From positions 82,721-146,720 of the forward strand of contig JAVJTE010000030.1 of assembly GCA_040219025.1 (NCBI GenBank): a stretch of 64,000 nt of DNA, read 5' to 3'. A model generated the notes under the pieces. It worked only from the letters and a program-made list of their open reading frames with translations. It was not told the DNA's origin and made no database searches. Source of the stretch: HT1-32 sp040219025 (GTDB taxonomy: Bacteria > Pseudomonadota > Alphaproteobacteria > Rhodospirillales > HT1-32). Both the position numbers and the translations under genes were made by a program. Below, one piece after another: positions 51,477 to 60,359 of this stretch; positions within the stretch are counted from its first letter, which is position 1; every line of letters starts with the position of its first letter.

Positions 51477-52255
51477 TGCTGCTGGTCATTGATTCCGGAA
51501 ACACCAATGTGGTTTTCGCCCTCTATGACGGCGAAAGGCTGGCAGGGGAATGGCGAACCGCAACAAACTCCAATCGCACGGCAGATGAATATGCGGTCTG
51601 GCTCACGCAGCTGATGGCACTTTCCGGTCTGGAACGCTCGCTCATACGGAATGTCATCATCGCCAACGTGGTGCCCATCGCTCAGTACAATCTGGAAACC
51701 CTCTGCCGGAAATATTTCAATATCTCGCCGCTTGTGGTCGGGGCACCCGGCGTGGAACTCGGCCTCAAGGTCAAAGTCCCCCGACCGGAAGAGGTTGGTG
51801 CAGACCGGCTGGTCAATGCGGTTGGGGCAAATGAGCTGTTTGAAGGCGCGAAGATCGTCATTGATATCGGCACCGCAACCACATTTGACGCCGTCGATGA
51901 CGATGGCGCGCTGATTGGCTGCGCAATTGCTCCCGGACCGCATTTATCCCTGCAGGCCCTGCATATGGCCGCAGCCAAACTACCGAACGTCGCCATTCAG
52001 CGGCCAAAATCGGCGATCGGGGATTCCACGGTGACCGCCATGCTCTCCGGCATCTACTGGGGTTATGTCGGACTGATTGAGGGAATCGTCTCCCGGATCA
52101 AGCTTGATTATGGAAAACCGATGAAGGTAATCGGGACCGGCGGCACCTTGCCCGTGTTTTACGAAGCGACAGATGTTATTGAACATGCGGCGGCAGATCT
52201 GACACTGCGCGGATTGCGCGCCATTTATCTTTTGAACAGGAAAACCGATGACTAG
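51476..52255 (+). CDS. coaX: Type III pantothenate kinase
   Basis: A 259-residue enzyme of the acetate/sugar kinase fold that phosphorylates pantothenate, the first step of CoA synthesis. MLLVIDSGNTNVVFALYDG contains the phosphate loop and the catalytic Asp. GADRLVNAVGA and VIDIGTATTFDAVD are the other family motifs. The start codon overlaps the birA stop (TAATG). It overlaps the ribonuclease J start by 8 bp. Confidence 0.96.
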   Translation: MLLVIDSGNTNVVFALYDGERLAGEWRTATNSNRTADEYAVWLTQLMALSGLERSLIRNVIIANVVPIAQYNLETLCRKYFNISPLVVGAPGVELGLKVKVPRPEEVGADRLVNAVGANELFEGAKIVIDIGTATTFDAVDDDGALIGCAIAPGPHLSLQALHMAAAKLPNVAIQRPKSAIGDSTVTAMLSGIYWGYVGLIEGIVSRIKLDYGKPMKVIGTGGTLPVFYEATDVIEHAAADLTLRGLRAIYLLNRKTDD

Positions 52256-53900
52256 TCCGGCTCTGCACTTCCTCCCGCTGGGGGGCGCCGGCGAGATCGG
52301 CATGAATCTCAATCTCTACGAATATGGCGGCAAATGGCTGATGGTCGATCTCGGCGTCTCCTTTGGCGAAGACGATGTACCGGGGATCGATGTTGTCATG
52401 CCGGATCCGGCCTTCATCATTGAACGCAAGGACAATCTGGCCGGCATCGTGCTGACCCATGCCCATGAAGATCATCTGGGCGCCGTTGCCTGGCTCTGGC
52501 CGTTCCTGCGCTGCCCGGTCTATGCGACCCCCTTTGCGGCACATATTCTGATGGGCAAGCTGAAGGAAGCCGGACTGGACGGCGAAGTTCCGGTTGAGAT
52601 ACACCAGCTCGGCGGCCGCTTCGATGTCGGCCCGTTCAATATCGAACTGATCACCCTGACGCACAGCATACCCGAGCCGAACGCGCTGGCCATCCGGACC
52701 CCCGCAGGCTGCGTGCTGCATACCGGTGACTGGAAGTTTGATGCAAATCCGGTCATCGGCGAGACCACAGATACCGACCGGCTGCGGGAACTGGGTGACG
52801 AAGGTATCCTGGCTATGGTCTGCGATTCCACCAACGTGTTCAATCCGGGCGAGGCCGGTTCCGAAGGCGACGTACAGGACAGCCTGGTAGATCTGATCGC
52901 CGGCCTGAAAAACCGTGTCGCCGTCGCCTGCTTTGCCAGCAACGTGGCCCGGCTGAGTTCGATTGCCAGGGCTGCCCGGGAATGCGGGCGCGAGGTCGCA
53001 CTGGTTGGCCGTTCCATGCACAAGATGGCGGAAGCCGCCCGCGCAACCGGGCATCTGGACCGGGAAATCCGGTTCATTCCCGATACCGAAATCGGTTATC
53101 TGCCACGCGACAAGGCCTTGCTGATCTGTACCGGCAGTCAGGGGGAACCACGCGCGGCACTGGCCAAGATCGCCACAGACAATCATCCCCATGTCGTGCT
53201 GGAGAAAGATGACTCCGTTATCTTCTCGTCGCGCATGATTCCCGGTAATGAAAAATCCATCGCCCGGCTGCAGAACCTGCTGGCGGAGCAGGGGGTCAAT
53301 GTGATCACGGCAAAGGATCATTTCATCCATGTCTCCGGCCACCCCTGTCGAGATGAGCTGGCAGAGATGTACCGGATCGCACGCCCCCGGATTTCCATTC
53401 CCGTTCACGGGGAACGCCGCCATATGGAAGAACACGCCAGACTGGCACTCGAATGCCAGGTCTCACAGAGCATTGTTGCCCCGAACGGCAGCATGATCCG
53501 CCTGGCTGACGGCAAGGCAACCAAGGTTGACGAGGTGTTTCACGGCAGACTGGCTGTCGACGGCATGCGCCTGCTGCCGATCACCAGCCCGGTCTTCAAG
53601 GAACGCAAGCGGCTGCTGTTTCAGGGTGCCGTTTTTGCCTCGCTGGTTTTCGATAAGGCAGACATGCTGGCCACCGAACCCGAGATTACCATTCTCGGGC
53701 TGCTCGATGACGAGGAATATGACGATATCATCGATGAGATGATTGAAGAGATTGAGAAGACAGTCCGCAAGATGCGGGCCCGGGACCGCGGCAACGATGA
53801 TTCGGTTGAGACGGCAGTGCGTCAGGCAATCCGGCGGGTTATCCGGGAAGCAACGGGCAAAAAGCCGCAATCCGAAATTCATATTGCCCGGTTGCAGTGA
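52248..53900 (+). CDS. rnj: Ribonuclease J
   Basis: A 550-residue metallo-beta-lactamase/beta-CASP ribonuclease with 5'-to-3' exonuclease and endonuclease activity in RNA maturation and decay. The metal-binding motif is THAHEDHLGAVAW; HTGDWKFD supplies another ligand. The beta-CASP region contains SGHPCRDELAEMYRIARP and PVHGERRHM. The C terminus (about 460-550) is the RNase J-specific domain with acidic then basic stretches. Alphaproteobacteria commonly have one RNase J alongside RNase E. Confidence 0.95.
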   Translation: MTSPALHFLPLGGAGEIGMNLNLYEYGGKWLMVDLGVSFGEDDVPGIDVVMPDPAFIIERKDNLAGIVLTHAHEDHLGAVAWLWPFLRCPVYATPFAAHILMGKLKEAGLDGEVPVEIHQLGGRFDVGPFNIELITLTHSIPEPNALAIRTPAGCVLHTGDWKFDANPVIGETTDTDRLRELGDEGILAMVCDSTNVFNPGEAGSEGDVQDSLVDLIAGLKNRVAVACFASNVARLSSIARAARECGREVALVGRSMHKMAEAARATGHLDREIRFIPDTEIGYLPRDKALLICTGSQGEPRAALAKIATDNHPHVVLEKDDSVIFSSRMIPGNEKSIARLQNLLAEQGVNVITAKDHFIHVSGHPCRDELAEMYRIARPRISIPVHGERRHMEEHARLALECQVSQSIVAPNGSMIRLADGKATKVDEVFHGRLAVDGMRLLPITSPVFKERKRLLFQGAVFASLVFDKADMLATEPEITILGLLDDEEYDDIIDEMIEEIEKTVRKMRARDRGNDDSVETAVRQAIRRVIREATGKKPQSEIHIARLQ

Positions 53901-53946
53901 GTCCGGGCGCGCGCCACATACAGGAAGGACATCGGGAGGTGAGAAT

Positions 53947-54351
53947 ATGATTGGCCGGCTGAACCATGTTGCAATCGTCGTCCCTGATCTGGATACCGCA
54001 TCGGCCATCTATCGCGGTGCCCTTGGCGCGACCGTGTCCGCACCCAAGGATGAACCTGACCACGGCGTGACCACGGTCTTCGTCGAACTTCCGAACACCA
54101 AGATCGAGTTGCTTCATCCACTGGGAGAAAACTCGCCGATTGCAGCGTTTCTGGAGAAAAACCCGTCCGGCGGCATGCATCATGTCTGCTATGAAGTGGA
54201 AGACATCCTGGCAGCGCGCGACCGGCTGAAGCAGGAAGGGGCCCGTGTTCTGGGTAGCGGCGAGCCGAAAATCGGGGCTCACGGCAAACCGGTCCTGTTC
54301 CTCCACCCGAAAGACTTCTGCGGCACACTGGTTGAGCTGGAGCAGGCCTGA
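53947..54351 (+). CDS. mce: Methylmalonyl-CoA epimerase
   Basis: A 134-residue glyoxalase/VOC-fold protein. The start at 53947 gives MIGRLNHVAIVVPDLDTA, the standard N terminus, with GGGAGGTGAG upstream; the frame open from 53743 is not coding. HVAIVV, ELLHPLGENSPI, GGMHHVCYEV and the terminal GTLVELEQ carry the metal-binding His and Glu residues. It interconverts (R)- and (S)-methylmalonyl-CoA in propionyl-CoA metabolism. It overlaps the next gene by one base. Confidence 0.95.
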   Translation: MIGRLNHVAIVVPDLDTASAIYRGALGATVSAPKDEPDHGVTTVFVELPNTKIELLHPLGENSPIAAFLEKNPSGGMHHVCYEVEDILAARDRLKQEGARVLGSGEPKIGAHGKPVLFLHPKDFCGTLVELEQA

Positions 54352-54587
54352 TGAGCTTTCTTTCCGGCTTTGCAATCTACTTCATCATCTGGTGGCTGAC
54401 ATTGTTCACCACACTGCCTTTTGGCGTCAAACCACAGCAGGATATCCAGCCCGGCAATGACCCCGGCGCGCCCGCACAACCGATGATCGTCCGGAAGCTG
54501 ATTGCCACCACGGTAATATCCGGCATCATATTCAGCCTGATATACTGGGCCATCGTCAGCGGCCTGATTGATTTCTATAACGTCTGA
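54351..54587 (+). CDS. DUF1467 family membrane protein
   Basis: A 78-residue protein with two hydrophobic helices (AIYFIIWWLTLFTTLPF; IATTVISGIIFSLIYWAIV) flanking a polar loop that contains GVKPQQDIQPGNDPGAP. This matches the small alphaproteobacterial DUF1467 family, commonly encoded next to mce and proS. The function is unknown. Its ATG overlaps the mce stop (ATGA), so the two are co-translated. Confidence 0.9.
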   Translation: MSFLSGFAIYFIIWWLTLFTTLPFGVKPQQDIQPGNDPGAPAQPMIVRKLIATTVISGIIFSLIYWAIVSGLIDFYNV

Positions 54588-54648
54588 TCCGGGAACCGGG
54601 TCGCTGATCCTGCGTTAATGATGCAGACCAAACGGAAAGGAATAGATC

Positions 54649-54840
54649 ATGGGTATCGAAGTTGGCGGCATTATAGGGCTGCTCATCCTGATTGCCGACG
54701 TCTGGGCAATCGTCAATGTCATTGGCAGCAGCGCCGGAACAGGCGCCAAGGTTTTCTGGATCATCCTGATCCTCATTCTGCCGCTGCTCGGCCTGATCAT
54801 CTGGCTGTTTGCCGGACCGCGAAAAGCCGGTGCGTTATAA
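54649..54840 (+). CDS. PLDc_N-domain small membrane protein
   Basis: A 63-residue protein with two helices: GGIIGLLILIADVWAIVNVI and FWIILILILPLLGLIIWLFAG. This is the N-terminal membrane domain of cardiolipin-synthase-like phospholipases (PLDc_N), present without the catalytic part, as a stand-alone mini-protein. GGAAAGGA precedes the ATG. It is followed by a terminator at 54868. Such stand-alone forms are common and functionally obscure. Confidence 0.85.
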   Translation: MGIEVGGIIGLLILIADVWAIVNVIGSSAGTGAKVFWIILILILPLLGLIIWLFAGPRKAGAL

Positions 54841-54867
54841 TCATCCGGTATTGATGCCGGAAACTTC

Positions 54868-54900
54868 AAAGGCCTCGCTGCAATGCGAGGCCTTTGCTAT
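54868..54900. terminator. Intrinsic terminator-like hairpin
   Basis: AAAGGCCTCGC (54868-54878) / GCGAGGCCTTT (54885-54895) form a perfect 11-bp stem with a 6-nt loop, 27 bp after the PLDc_N gene. It ends the plus-strand unit; the flanking A and T runs may also serve the opposite strand. Confidence 0.8.
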
Positions 54901-55083
54901 TCTGGCGCTCCCACATTTCAGCGTGCGCCGGTCTCTCCCTAAACTCGGGCTATTCTGTAAAACAGCGCCCCTTTTTTATACCTCCAGCCCGTCATATCTG
55001 CGTACGACGTATTGTGATATCTGAAGGCATCTCTTTGTAATATTTGTTCCGGCTCTGGTCAAGAAATAGGCTGCAATGCTGAA

Positions 55084-56322
55084 TTAATAGGCGAGATAGC
55101 CTGCACCAGCCAGTGCAGTGACAATCAATGCCGGGGTCAGCTTCGGTAAGTCCAGTGATAACAACCGGATAGCCAGCAGCAGAACAGCGCTGACCGCGAC
55201 GCCGGAGGCAAACGAGCCGGTCAGGGGCGGTAACAGCGCCGCCACAAAAGCCGCTGATACAGCTCCCGGATCACTGAAATCAATCTCCCGCAGACCTGTA
55301 CACAGCACCAGACCGGCAACGATCACTGCCGGGGCTGTCGCGTAATCCTGCAACTGTCCGACCACCGGCAGCGAAAAGGCACAGAGGCCAAACAGAATTG
55401 CAGCAACAACGGCAGCAATACGTTCATCACCATCCAGCAGCCAGCCAGCACTGCTGTGAGGCAGTGCAACCGCGCCGGGGGCGCCGATCAGGGGAGAGAC
55501 AGTCATGACCAGTGAGTCGGCAACAGGCGCCTTTCCGGCACCACCATCATCAGACAGGCGACGGGCAGTTATCACGGCACCAGATTCAAACAACAGAAAC
55601 AGGAAAATTGCCCCGGATGCCATCAATCCCGGCATCGTTGTCAGCCGGCTGAAGTCAAGCGTCAGCAGCAGCGGTTCAAGTGACGGTGGCAAAGCCAGAA
55701 AGGTATGGCCGGTCAGAACCAGGTTCGTAAAGCCAAGGGTAAGCCCCGCAACCAGTGACAGGAGAACAACCGGCAGGACAGCCATACGCAGCCCCCGGAC
55801 CATCAGCCCCAGCATCAGCAGGACAGCCACTGCCGAAAGCCAGAGCCGGGGCTCGTCAAGAGGACCAACCAGCCAGGGAGATCCGCCGCGGGTCAGGAAT
55901 CCGATCCGCTCCAGACCATTTGCCACCAGCAGAAGACCGACGCCTGCCGTCATGCCGGCTTTCAGTTCATCGGGCAGGCCGCTCATCATCTTTCCCCGCA
56001 GGCCGGAGAGAGAGAGCAGCAGCAGGGCAGCACCGGCAAGCATGGCCGAGGCCAGTGTCTGTCCGAAACTGAGGCCAAACATCCCGACCGGAACCGCCAG
56101 AATAAATCCGATCAGGGTCAGGGAGGGGCCCACTACAATCGCGCGCCGGGCGACCAGCCCCATGACCAGCGTCCCGACACCGATGGTGGTCACGGTCATC
56201 GTGAAGGCCGCCGCCTGACTTACCCCCGCCTGTACCAGCAACCCAGGAATGGCGAACAGCAGATAGGCGGATGCCGCGAACATGATGAAACCGGCAGCAA
56301 TGCCCCGCAGGGTATTATTCAT
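55084..56322 (-). CDS. NCS2/AzgA-like permease with divergent substrate motif
   Basis: A 412-residue polytopic membrane protein with about 12-14 hydrophobic segments. The start at 56322 gives MNNTLRGIAAGFIMFAASAYLLF; an ATG six codons upstream is possible. The segment SGLPDELKAGMTAGVGLLLVANGLE resembles the AzgA (purine permease) block I-P-x-S-L-K-x-G-I-x-A-G-I-G. But the AzgA motif rich in PGMGLNA is here VVGPSLTLIGF, so substrate binding probably differs. Benzoate or another aromatic/nucleobase transport are options; I cannot choose. It is a single gene on the minus strand between plus-strand units and looks like an accessory insertion. Confidence 0.65.
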   Translation of the reverse strand: MNNTLRGIAAGFIMFAASAYLLFAIPGLLVQAGVSQAAAFTMTVTTIGVGTLVMGLVARRAIVVGPSLTLIGFILAVPVGMFGLSFGQTLASAMLAGAALLLLSLSGLRGKMMSGLPDELKAGMTAGVGLLLVANGLERIGFLTRGGSPWLVGPLDEPRLWLSAVAVLLMLGLMVRGLRMAVLPVVLLSLVAGLTLGFTNLVLTGHTFLALPPSLEPLLLTLDFSRLTTMPGLMASGAIFLFLLFESGAVITARRLSDDGGAGKAPVADSLVMTVSPLIGAPGAVALPHSSAGWLLDGDERIAAVVAAILFGLCAFSLPVVGQLQDYATAPAVIVAGLVLCTGLREIDFSDPGAVSAAFVAALLPPLTGSFASGVAVSAVLLLAIRLLSLDLPKLTPALIVTALAGAGYLAY

Positions 56323-56475
56323 GACAATCACCCGATCCATGGCTGGTCTGCAAATTCCTGATTCTGATCATTTCCTGATCCTCCAACGACAATCTTGAAA
56401 CTGTTAGTTGCTTGCGCACCCTGCGCAGAAAGCAAACAATCTCTGTTCGCCGCACAGAAACCTAACGGGTGTGAC

Positions 56476-56901
56476 ATGCGTAAAACAGTCCTGATCTCGC
56501 TTCTGCTCAGCATTTTCACGTTACCGGCAGCGCAGGCAATTGAAGATGTCATGCCGGTGACTGTGTCAAAGGCGGAATGCTGGCGCATCGTCCGGCATGT
56601 TGCTGCTGACGACGTGAAATATAAACCCGGTGTTGATGTACGCGGCAACAAGGTGGCTGGTGCCAGCACGAAAGGCGAGAACAGTTTCCGCTTCAAGGCC
56701 CCGGATGTGATCGAATTCAACCTGTCCATCAGCCCGATCGGAGCAGGTGTTGCCGGCGGACAGCTGAGTGAAACCACCGCGTCGGTGGGTACCGTCAGAT
56801 ATGATATCAACAAGCGCCGTATCACAGTAGACGGCCAGCCGCTTGGTGATGCGGAAGCCTCCGAACTTGCTGAACGGTGCAAGGCGGCTGGATTCCGCTG
56901 A
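56476..56901 (+). CDS. Secreted protein of unknown function
   Basis: A 141-residue protein from the ATG at 56476, giving a signal peptide (MRKTVLISLLLSIFTLPAAQA, cleavage after AQA). The mature part holds two Cys residues (AECWRIV and ERCKAAG) that could form a disulfide, and an alternating beta-strand pattern (NSFRFKAPDVIEFNLSISPIG). I recognise no family; a periplasmic location is likely. It ends 81 bp before proS and may have its own promoter. Confidence 0.65.
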   Translation: MRKTVLISLLLSIFTLPAAQAIEDVMPVTVSKAECWRIVRHVAADDVKYKPGVDVRGNKVAGASTKGENSFRFKAPDVIEFNLSISPIGAGVAGGQLSETTASVGTVRYDINKRRITVDGQPLGDAEASELAERCKAAGFR

Positions 56902-56982
56902 TACCGGGCTCGCTGTCATTGCGTTCGGGGGCAGCTTTTCATACTGTCGCGCCCAGTTCATCTGCAATCGAGGTCAAGTCCC

Positions 56983-58302
56983 ATGCGCCTGTCGCGCTAT
57001 TTCATGCCTACACTCAAGGAAACGCCGAAAGAGGCAGAGATTGTCTCGCACCGCCTGATGCTGCGGGCCGGCATGGTCCGCCAGTCCAGCGCCGGAATTT
57101 ATTCCTGGCTGCCGCTCGGCTTTCGGGTGCTCAAGAATATCGAACGGATCGTCCGCGAGGAACAGGATGCCGCCGGCGCACAGGAAGTGCTGATGCCGAC
57201 GATTCAGCCTGCTGACATCTGGAAGGAAAGCGGACGTTACGAGGACTATGGCCGCGAGATGCTGCGCATCACCGACCGGCATGATCGTGAAATGCTGTAT
57301 GGCCCGACCAACGAAGAACAGATTACGGAAATCTTCCGCAGTGATGTCCGCTCCTACCGTGACCTGCCGCGCATCGTCTATCACATCCAGTGGAAGTTCC
57401 GCGATGAAGTCCGCCCCCGTTTCGGCGTTATGCGCGGTCGCGAATTCCTGATGAAGGACGGCTACAGCTTTGATCTGGATTACGACAGCGCGAAGCATGC
57501 CTATAACAAGATGTTCGTCTCCTATCTGAAGACCTATGACCGGATGGGTCTTAAGGCGATCCCGATGGCCGCCGAAACCGGCCCGATCGGTGGCAAGCTC
57601 AGCCACGAATTCATCATCCTTGCCGATACCGGCGAGTCAGCCGTCTATTATGATAGCAAGTTCGAGGCGATGAACGTCGATGGCCTGACGAATATCGACT
57701 ACGAAACGGCGGATCTGCAGAGCATCGTCGATCAGTGGACGGCACCCTATGCCGCAACCGACGACATGCACGATCCGGCGACCTGCGGCGTGGCCGAAGG
57801 TGACCTGCTCAGCAAGCGCGGGATCGAGGTCGGCCATATCTTCCATTTCGGACGCAAATATACCGAGCCCCTCGGTGTTCGTGTCATCGGGCCGGACGGG
57901 CAGGAAGTCATTCCTGAATGCGGATCCTACGGAATCGGCGTCTCTCGGCTGGTCGGCGGTATCATCGAAGCCTCGCACGATGACAAGGGCATCATCTGGC
58001 CCGAGAGCGTTGCTCCCTTCAAGGCCGGTATCCTGAATCTCCGCCATGGTGATGAGGCCTGCACTGCGACCTGTGACAGTCTCTATGCACAATGCCGCAA
58101 GGCCGGTGTCGAGGTACTCTATGATGATCGTGATGAACGGGCCGGGGCGAAGTTCGCCGACATGGACCTGATCGGTCTGCCATGGCAGATTCTGGTTGGC
58201 CCCCGCGGTGTAAAAAACGGCATGGTGGAGCTGAAAAACCGGGCAACCAGGGCGGTCGAGGAAACACCGATCGACACCGTTATTTCACGGCTGGCAGGCT
58301 GA
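56983..58302 (+). CDS. proS: Prolyl-tRNA synthetase (short bacterial type)
   Basis: A 439-residue class II synthetase, against about 570 for E. coli ProRS. Motif 1 is around GFRVLKNIERIVREE, motif 2 around WKFRDEVRPRFGVMRGREF, and motif 3 in SYGIGVSRLVGGIIE. The region between motifs 2 and 3 is too short to hold the full INS editing domain that clears mischarged alanine. A C-terminal anticodon-binding domain is present. Alphaproteobacterial ProRS is known for this reduced form. It precedes lolC by 4 bp, a common alphaproteobacterial order. Confidence 0.96.
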   Translation: MRLSRYFMPTLKETPKEAEIVSHRLMLRAGMVRQSSAGIYSWLPLGFRVLKNIERIVREEQDAAGAQEVLMPTIQPADIWKESGRYEDYGREMLRITDRHDREMLYGPTNEEQITEIFRSDVRSYRDLPRIVYHIQWKFRDEVRPRFGVMRGREFLMKDGYSFDLDYDSAKHAYNKMFVSYLKTYDRMGLKAIPMAAETGPIGGKLSHEFIILADTGESAVYYDSKFEAMNVDGLTNIDYETADLQSIVDQWTAPYAATDDMHDPATCGVAEGDLLSKRGIEVGHIFHFGRKYTEPLGVRVIGPDGQEVIPECGSYGIGVSRLVGGIIEASHDDKGIIWPESVAPFKAGILNLRHGDEACTATCDSLYAQCRKAGVEVLYDDRDERAGAKFADMDLIGLPWQILVGPRGVKNGMVELKNRATRAVEETPIDTVISRLAG

Positions 58303-58306
58303 TCTG

Positions 58307-59551
58307 ATGTTCTCAGCCTTCGAACGTATGGTGGCCATGCGCTATCTCCGGGCCCGCCGTCAGGAAGGGTTCATTTCGGTCATTGCCGGATTTTCCCTGC
58401 TCGGAATCGCGCTTGGTGTTGCCACGCTGATCATCGTGCTTTCGGTCATGAACGGTTTCCGCGAGGAACTGCTGTCGCGCATCCTCGGTCTGAACGGGCA
58501 TCTCAATATCTACAGCATCTCCGAGCCGCTGACAGATTATGAGAATGTCGCGGCGACGATCCGGGATACGAAGGGCGTGATCGCGGTCACCCCGACAGTC
58601 GAAGGCCAGATTCTGGCCGCCGGGCCACGGGGGTCGACAGGGGCGCTGGTGCGGGCGATCTCGCCGGAGAACCTGAAGGCACGAAAGATCATCGCCGGTT
58701 CTGTTCCGCAATCCAGCCTCGATGCCTTCCGGGGGGATGATGCCATTCTTATCGGTGATCGCATGGCGCAGAAGCTCGGTGTCTTTCCGGGCGACAAGCT
58801 GAAGCTGATCTCGCCGAAGGGCAAGGCATCGCCTTTCGGTACTGTGCCGCGGGTCCGGGCCTATACGGTGGTCGGTCTGTTCAGTGTCGGCATGTATGAA
58901 TATGACTCCTCCTACATCTTCATGCCGCTCGAAGCCGGACAGATATTCTTCCAGTATCCCGGTGCCGTCACCCATATCGAGGTCTTCGTCGAGGATCCGG
59001 ACAGGATATTGCCGGTTCAGGTCGATATCGGCGTGAAGACCGGCAGCAAATACCAGACACGAACCTGGCAGCAGAATAATTCCAGCTTCTTCAATGCGCT
59101 GCAGGTCGAACGTAACGTAATGTTCCTGATCCTGACCCTGATCATTCTCGTCGCTGCCTTCAACATCATCTCCAGCCTGATCATGCTGGTGAAGGACAAG
59201 GGCCGCGACATTGCCATTCTGCGGACCATGGGTGCGACACGGGGCATGATCATGCGGATCTTCCTGCTGTCCGGCGCGTCGATCGGTGTTACCGGCACAA
59301 TTGCGGGCTTTGGTCTGGGGATGCTGTTCTGCCTTAACATCGACACCATCAAGCGATGGGTCGAGAAGCTGAGCGGGGCTACGGTCTTTGACGCGGAAAT
59401 CTATTTCCTGTCCCGGCTTCCCGCGAAGATTGACAGCAATGAGGTGATCATGGTCGTTGGCATGGCGCTTGCGCTGTCCTTCCTGGCGACAGTCTATCCG
59501 GCCTGGCGCGCAGCCCGCCTCGATCCGGTTGAGGCGTTGCGCTATGAGTAA
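58307..59551 (+). CDS. lolC: Lipoprotein-releasing ABC transporter permease (LolC/LolE type)
   Basis: A 414-residue permease with one N-terminal helix (ISVIAGFSLLGIALGVATLIIVLSVM), a large periplasmic domain and three C-terminal helices. The motif NGFREELLSRILGLNGH is the family signature. It pairs with LolD to detach lipoproteins from the inner membrane and hand them to LolA. Only one LolC/E gene is present, suggesting a homodimeric arrangement. It overlaps lolD by 8 bp. Confidence 0.94.
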   Translation: MFSAFERMVAMRYLRARRQEGFISVIAGFSLLGIALGVATLIIVLSVMNGFREELLSRILGLNGHLNIYSISEPLTDYENVAATIRDTKGVIAVTPTVEGQILAAGPRGSTGALVRAISPENLKARKIIAGSVPQSSLDAFRGDDAILIGDRMAQKLGVFPGDKLKLISPKGKASPFGTVPRVRAYTVVGLFSVGMYEYDSSYIFMPLEAGQIFFQYPGAVTHIEVFVEDPDRILPVQVDIGVKTGSKYQTRTWQQNNSSFFNALQVERNVMFLILTLIILVAAFNIISSLIMLVKDKGRDIAILRTMGATRGMIMRIFLLSGASIGVTGTIAGFGLGMLFCLNIDTIKRWVEKLSGATVFDAEIYFLSRLPAKIDSNEVIMVVGMALALSFLATVYPAWRAARLDPVEALRYE

Positions 59552-60224
59552 GGTTGCGGCGCTGCGGCTGGCCGATGTACGCCGTACCTTCGAGCAGGGC
59601 GGCGAACGGATCGAGGTGCTGCGGGGTGTCAATCTCGCTGTAAAGTCCGGCGAAGTTGCCGCACTTGTCGGCCCTTCCGGATCCGGCAAGTCAACCCTGC
59701 TGCAGATTGCCGGACTGCTGGAGCATCCGACATCCGGCGATGTCAGCCTGTTTGGCGAGAACTGCAACGGTCTCGGCGACAATGCACGTACAGCCATTCG
59801 CCGTGCCCGGATCGGCTTTGTCTATCAGTACCACCATCTGCTGCCCGAATTCACGGCGCTGGAGAATGTCGTGATCCCGCAGATGATCGCCGGGGTCTCC
59901 CGCCGGGAGGCGAAAGTCCGGGCAACAGAACTGCTGGAAATGATGGGGCTGTCGCACCGGCTGGAACACCGCCCGGCACGGCTGTCCGGCGGCGAGCAGC
60001 AGCGTGTCGCCATCTCGCGCGCACTGGCAAACAAACCGGCTGTTCTGCTGGCAGACGAGCCGACGGGAAACCTTGATCCGGAAACGGCCGACAAGGTTTT
60101 CGCGGAGCTGATGCGCCTTGTCCGGCATGAAAATGTCGGCGCACTGATCGCCACGCACAACCCGGAACTTGCCGGCCGGATGGATCGCACGCTGATCCTG
60201 TCGGAAGGCCGTCTCGACAACTGA
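59544..60224 (+). CDS. lolD: Lipoprotein-releasing ABC transporter ATPase
   Basis: A 226-residue ATPase from the ATG at 59544, inside the end of lolC. Walker A is GPSGSGKST, the signature is RLSGGEQQR, and Walker B is VLLADEPTGNLDP, with the switch His in IATHNPE. No membrane segments, so it sits on the cytoplasmic face. Upstream in-frame ATG at 59457 would overlap lolC too far. Confidence 0.95.
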   Translation: MSKVAALRLADVRRTFEQGGERIEVLRGVNLAVKSGEVAALVGPSGSGKSTLLQIAGLLEHPTSGDVSLFGENCNGLGDNARTAIRRARIGFVYQYHHLLPEFTALENVVIPQMIAGVSRREAKVRATELLEMMGLSHRLEHRPARLSGGEQQRVAISRALANKPAVLLADEPTGNLDPETADKVFAELMRLVRHENVGALIATHNPELAGRMDRTLILSEGRLDN

Positions 60225-60234
60225 CCGCGATTAT

Positions 60235-60259
60235 CTGTGGATAACTGAGCTATCCACAG
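60235..60259. promoter_or_regulatory. Inverted pair of DnaA-box-like sites upstream of dnaE
   Basis: CTGTGGATA (60235-60243) and TATCCACAG (60251-60259) are a perfect 9-bp palindrome around a 7-bp spacer. The left arm extends to TGTGGATAA (60236-60244), the exact complement of the consensus DnaA box TTATCCACA. The right arm reads CTATCCACA (60250-60258), one mismatch. It lies about 100 bp before the dnaE start, between lolD and dnaE. Confidence 0.6.
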
Positions 60260-60359
60260 GCGGCAAGGCTGACAGGCAAAAGCCGGTATGAGACTGTCCC
60301 TGTAGAGAAACCCGCTCCGGATCACCGGGCGGGTGGCGAGCAGCAGGACCCGGTTTCAT

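Noticed and set aside
58313..59797. Long minus-strand frame (494 codons) opposite lolC and lolD
   Set aside because: The plus-strand genes are clear LolC/LolD with full motifs. The antisense product is His/Arg/Gln-rich without domains.
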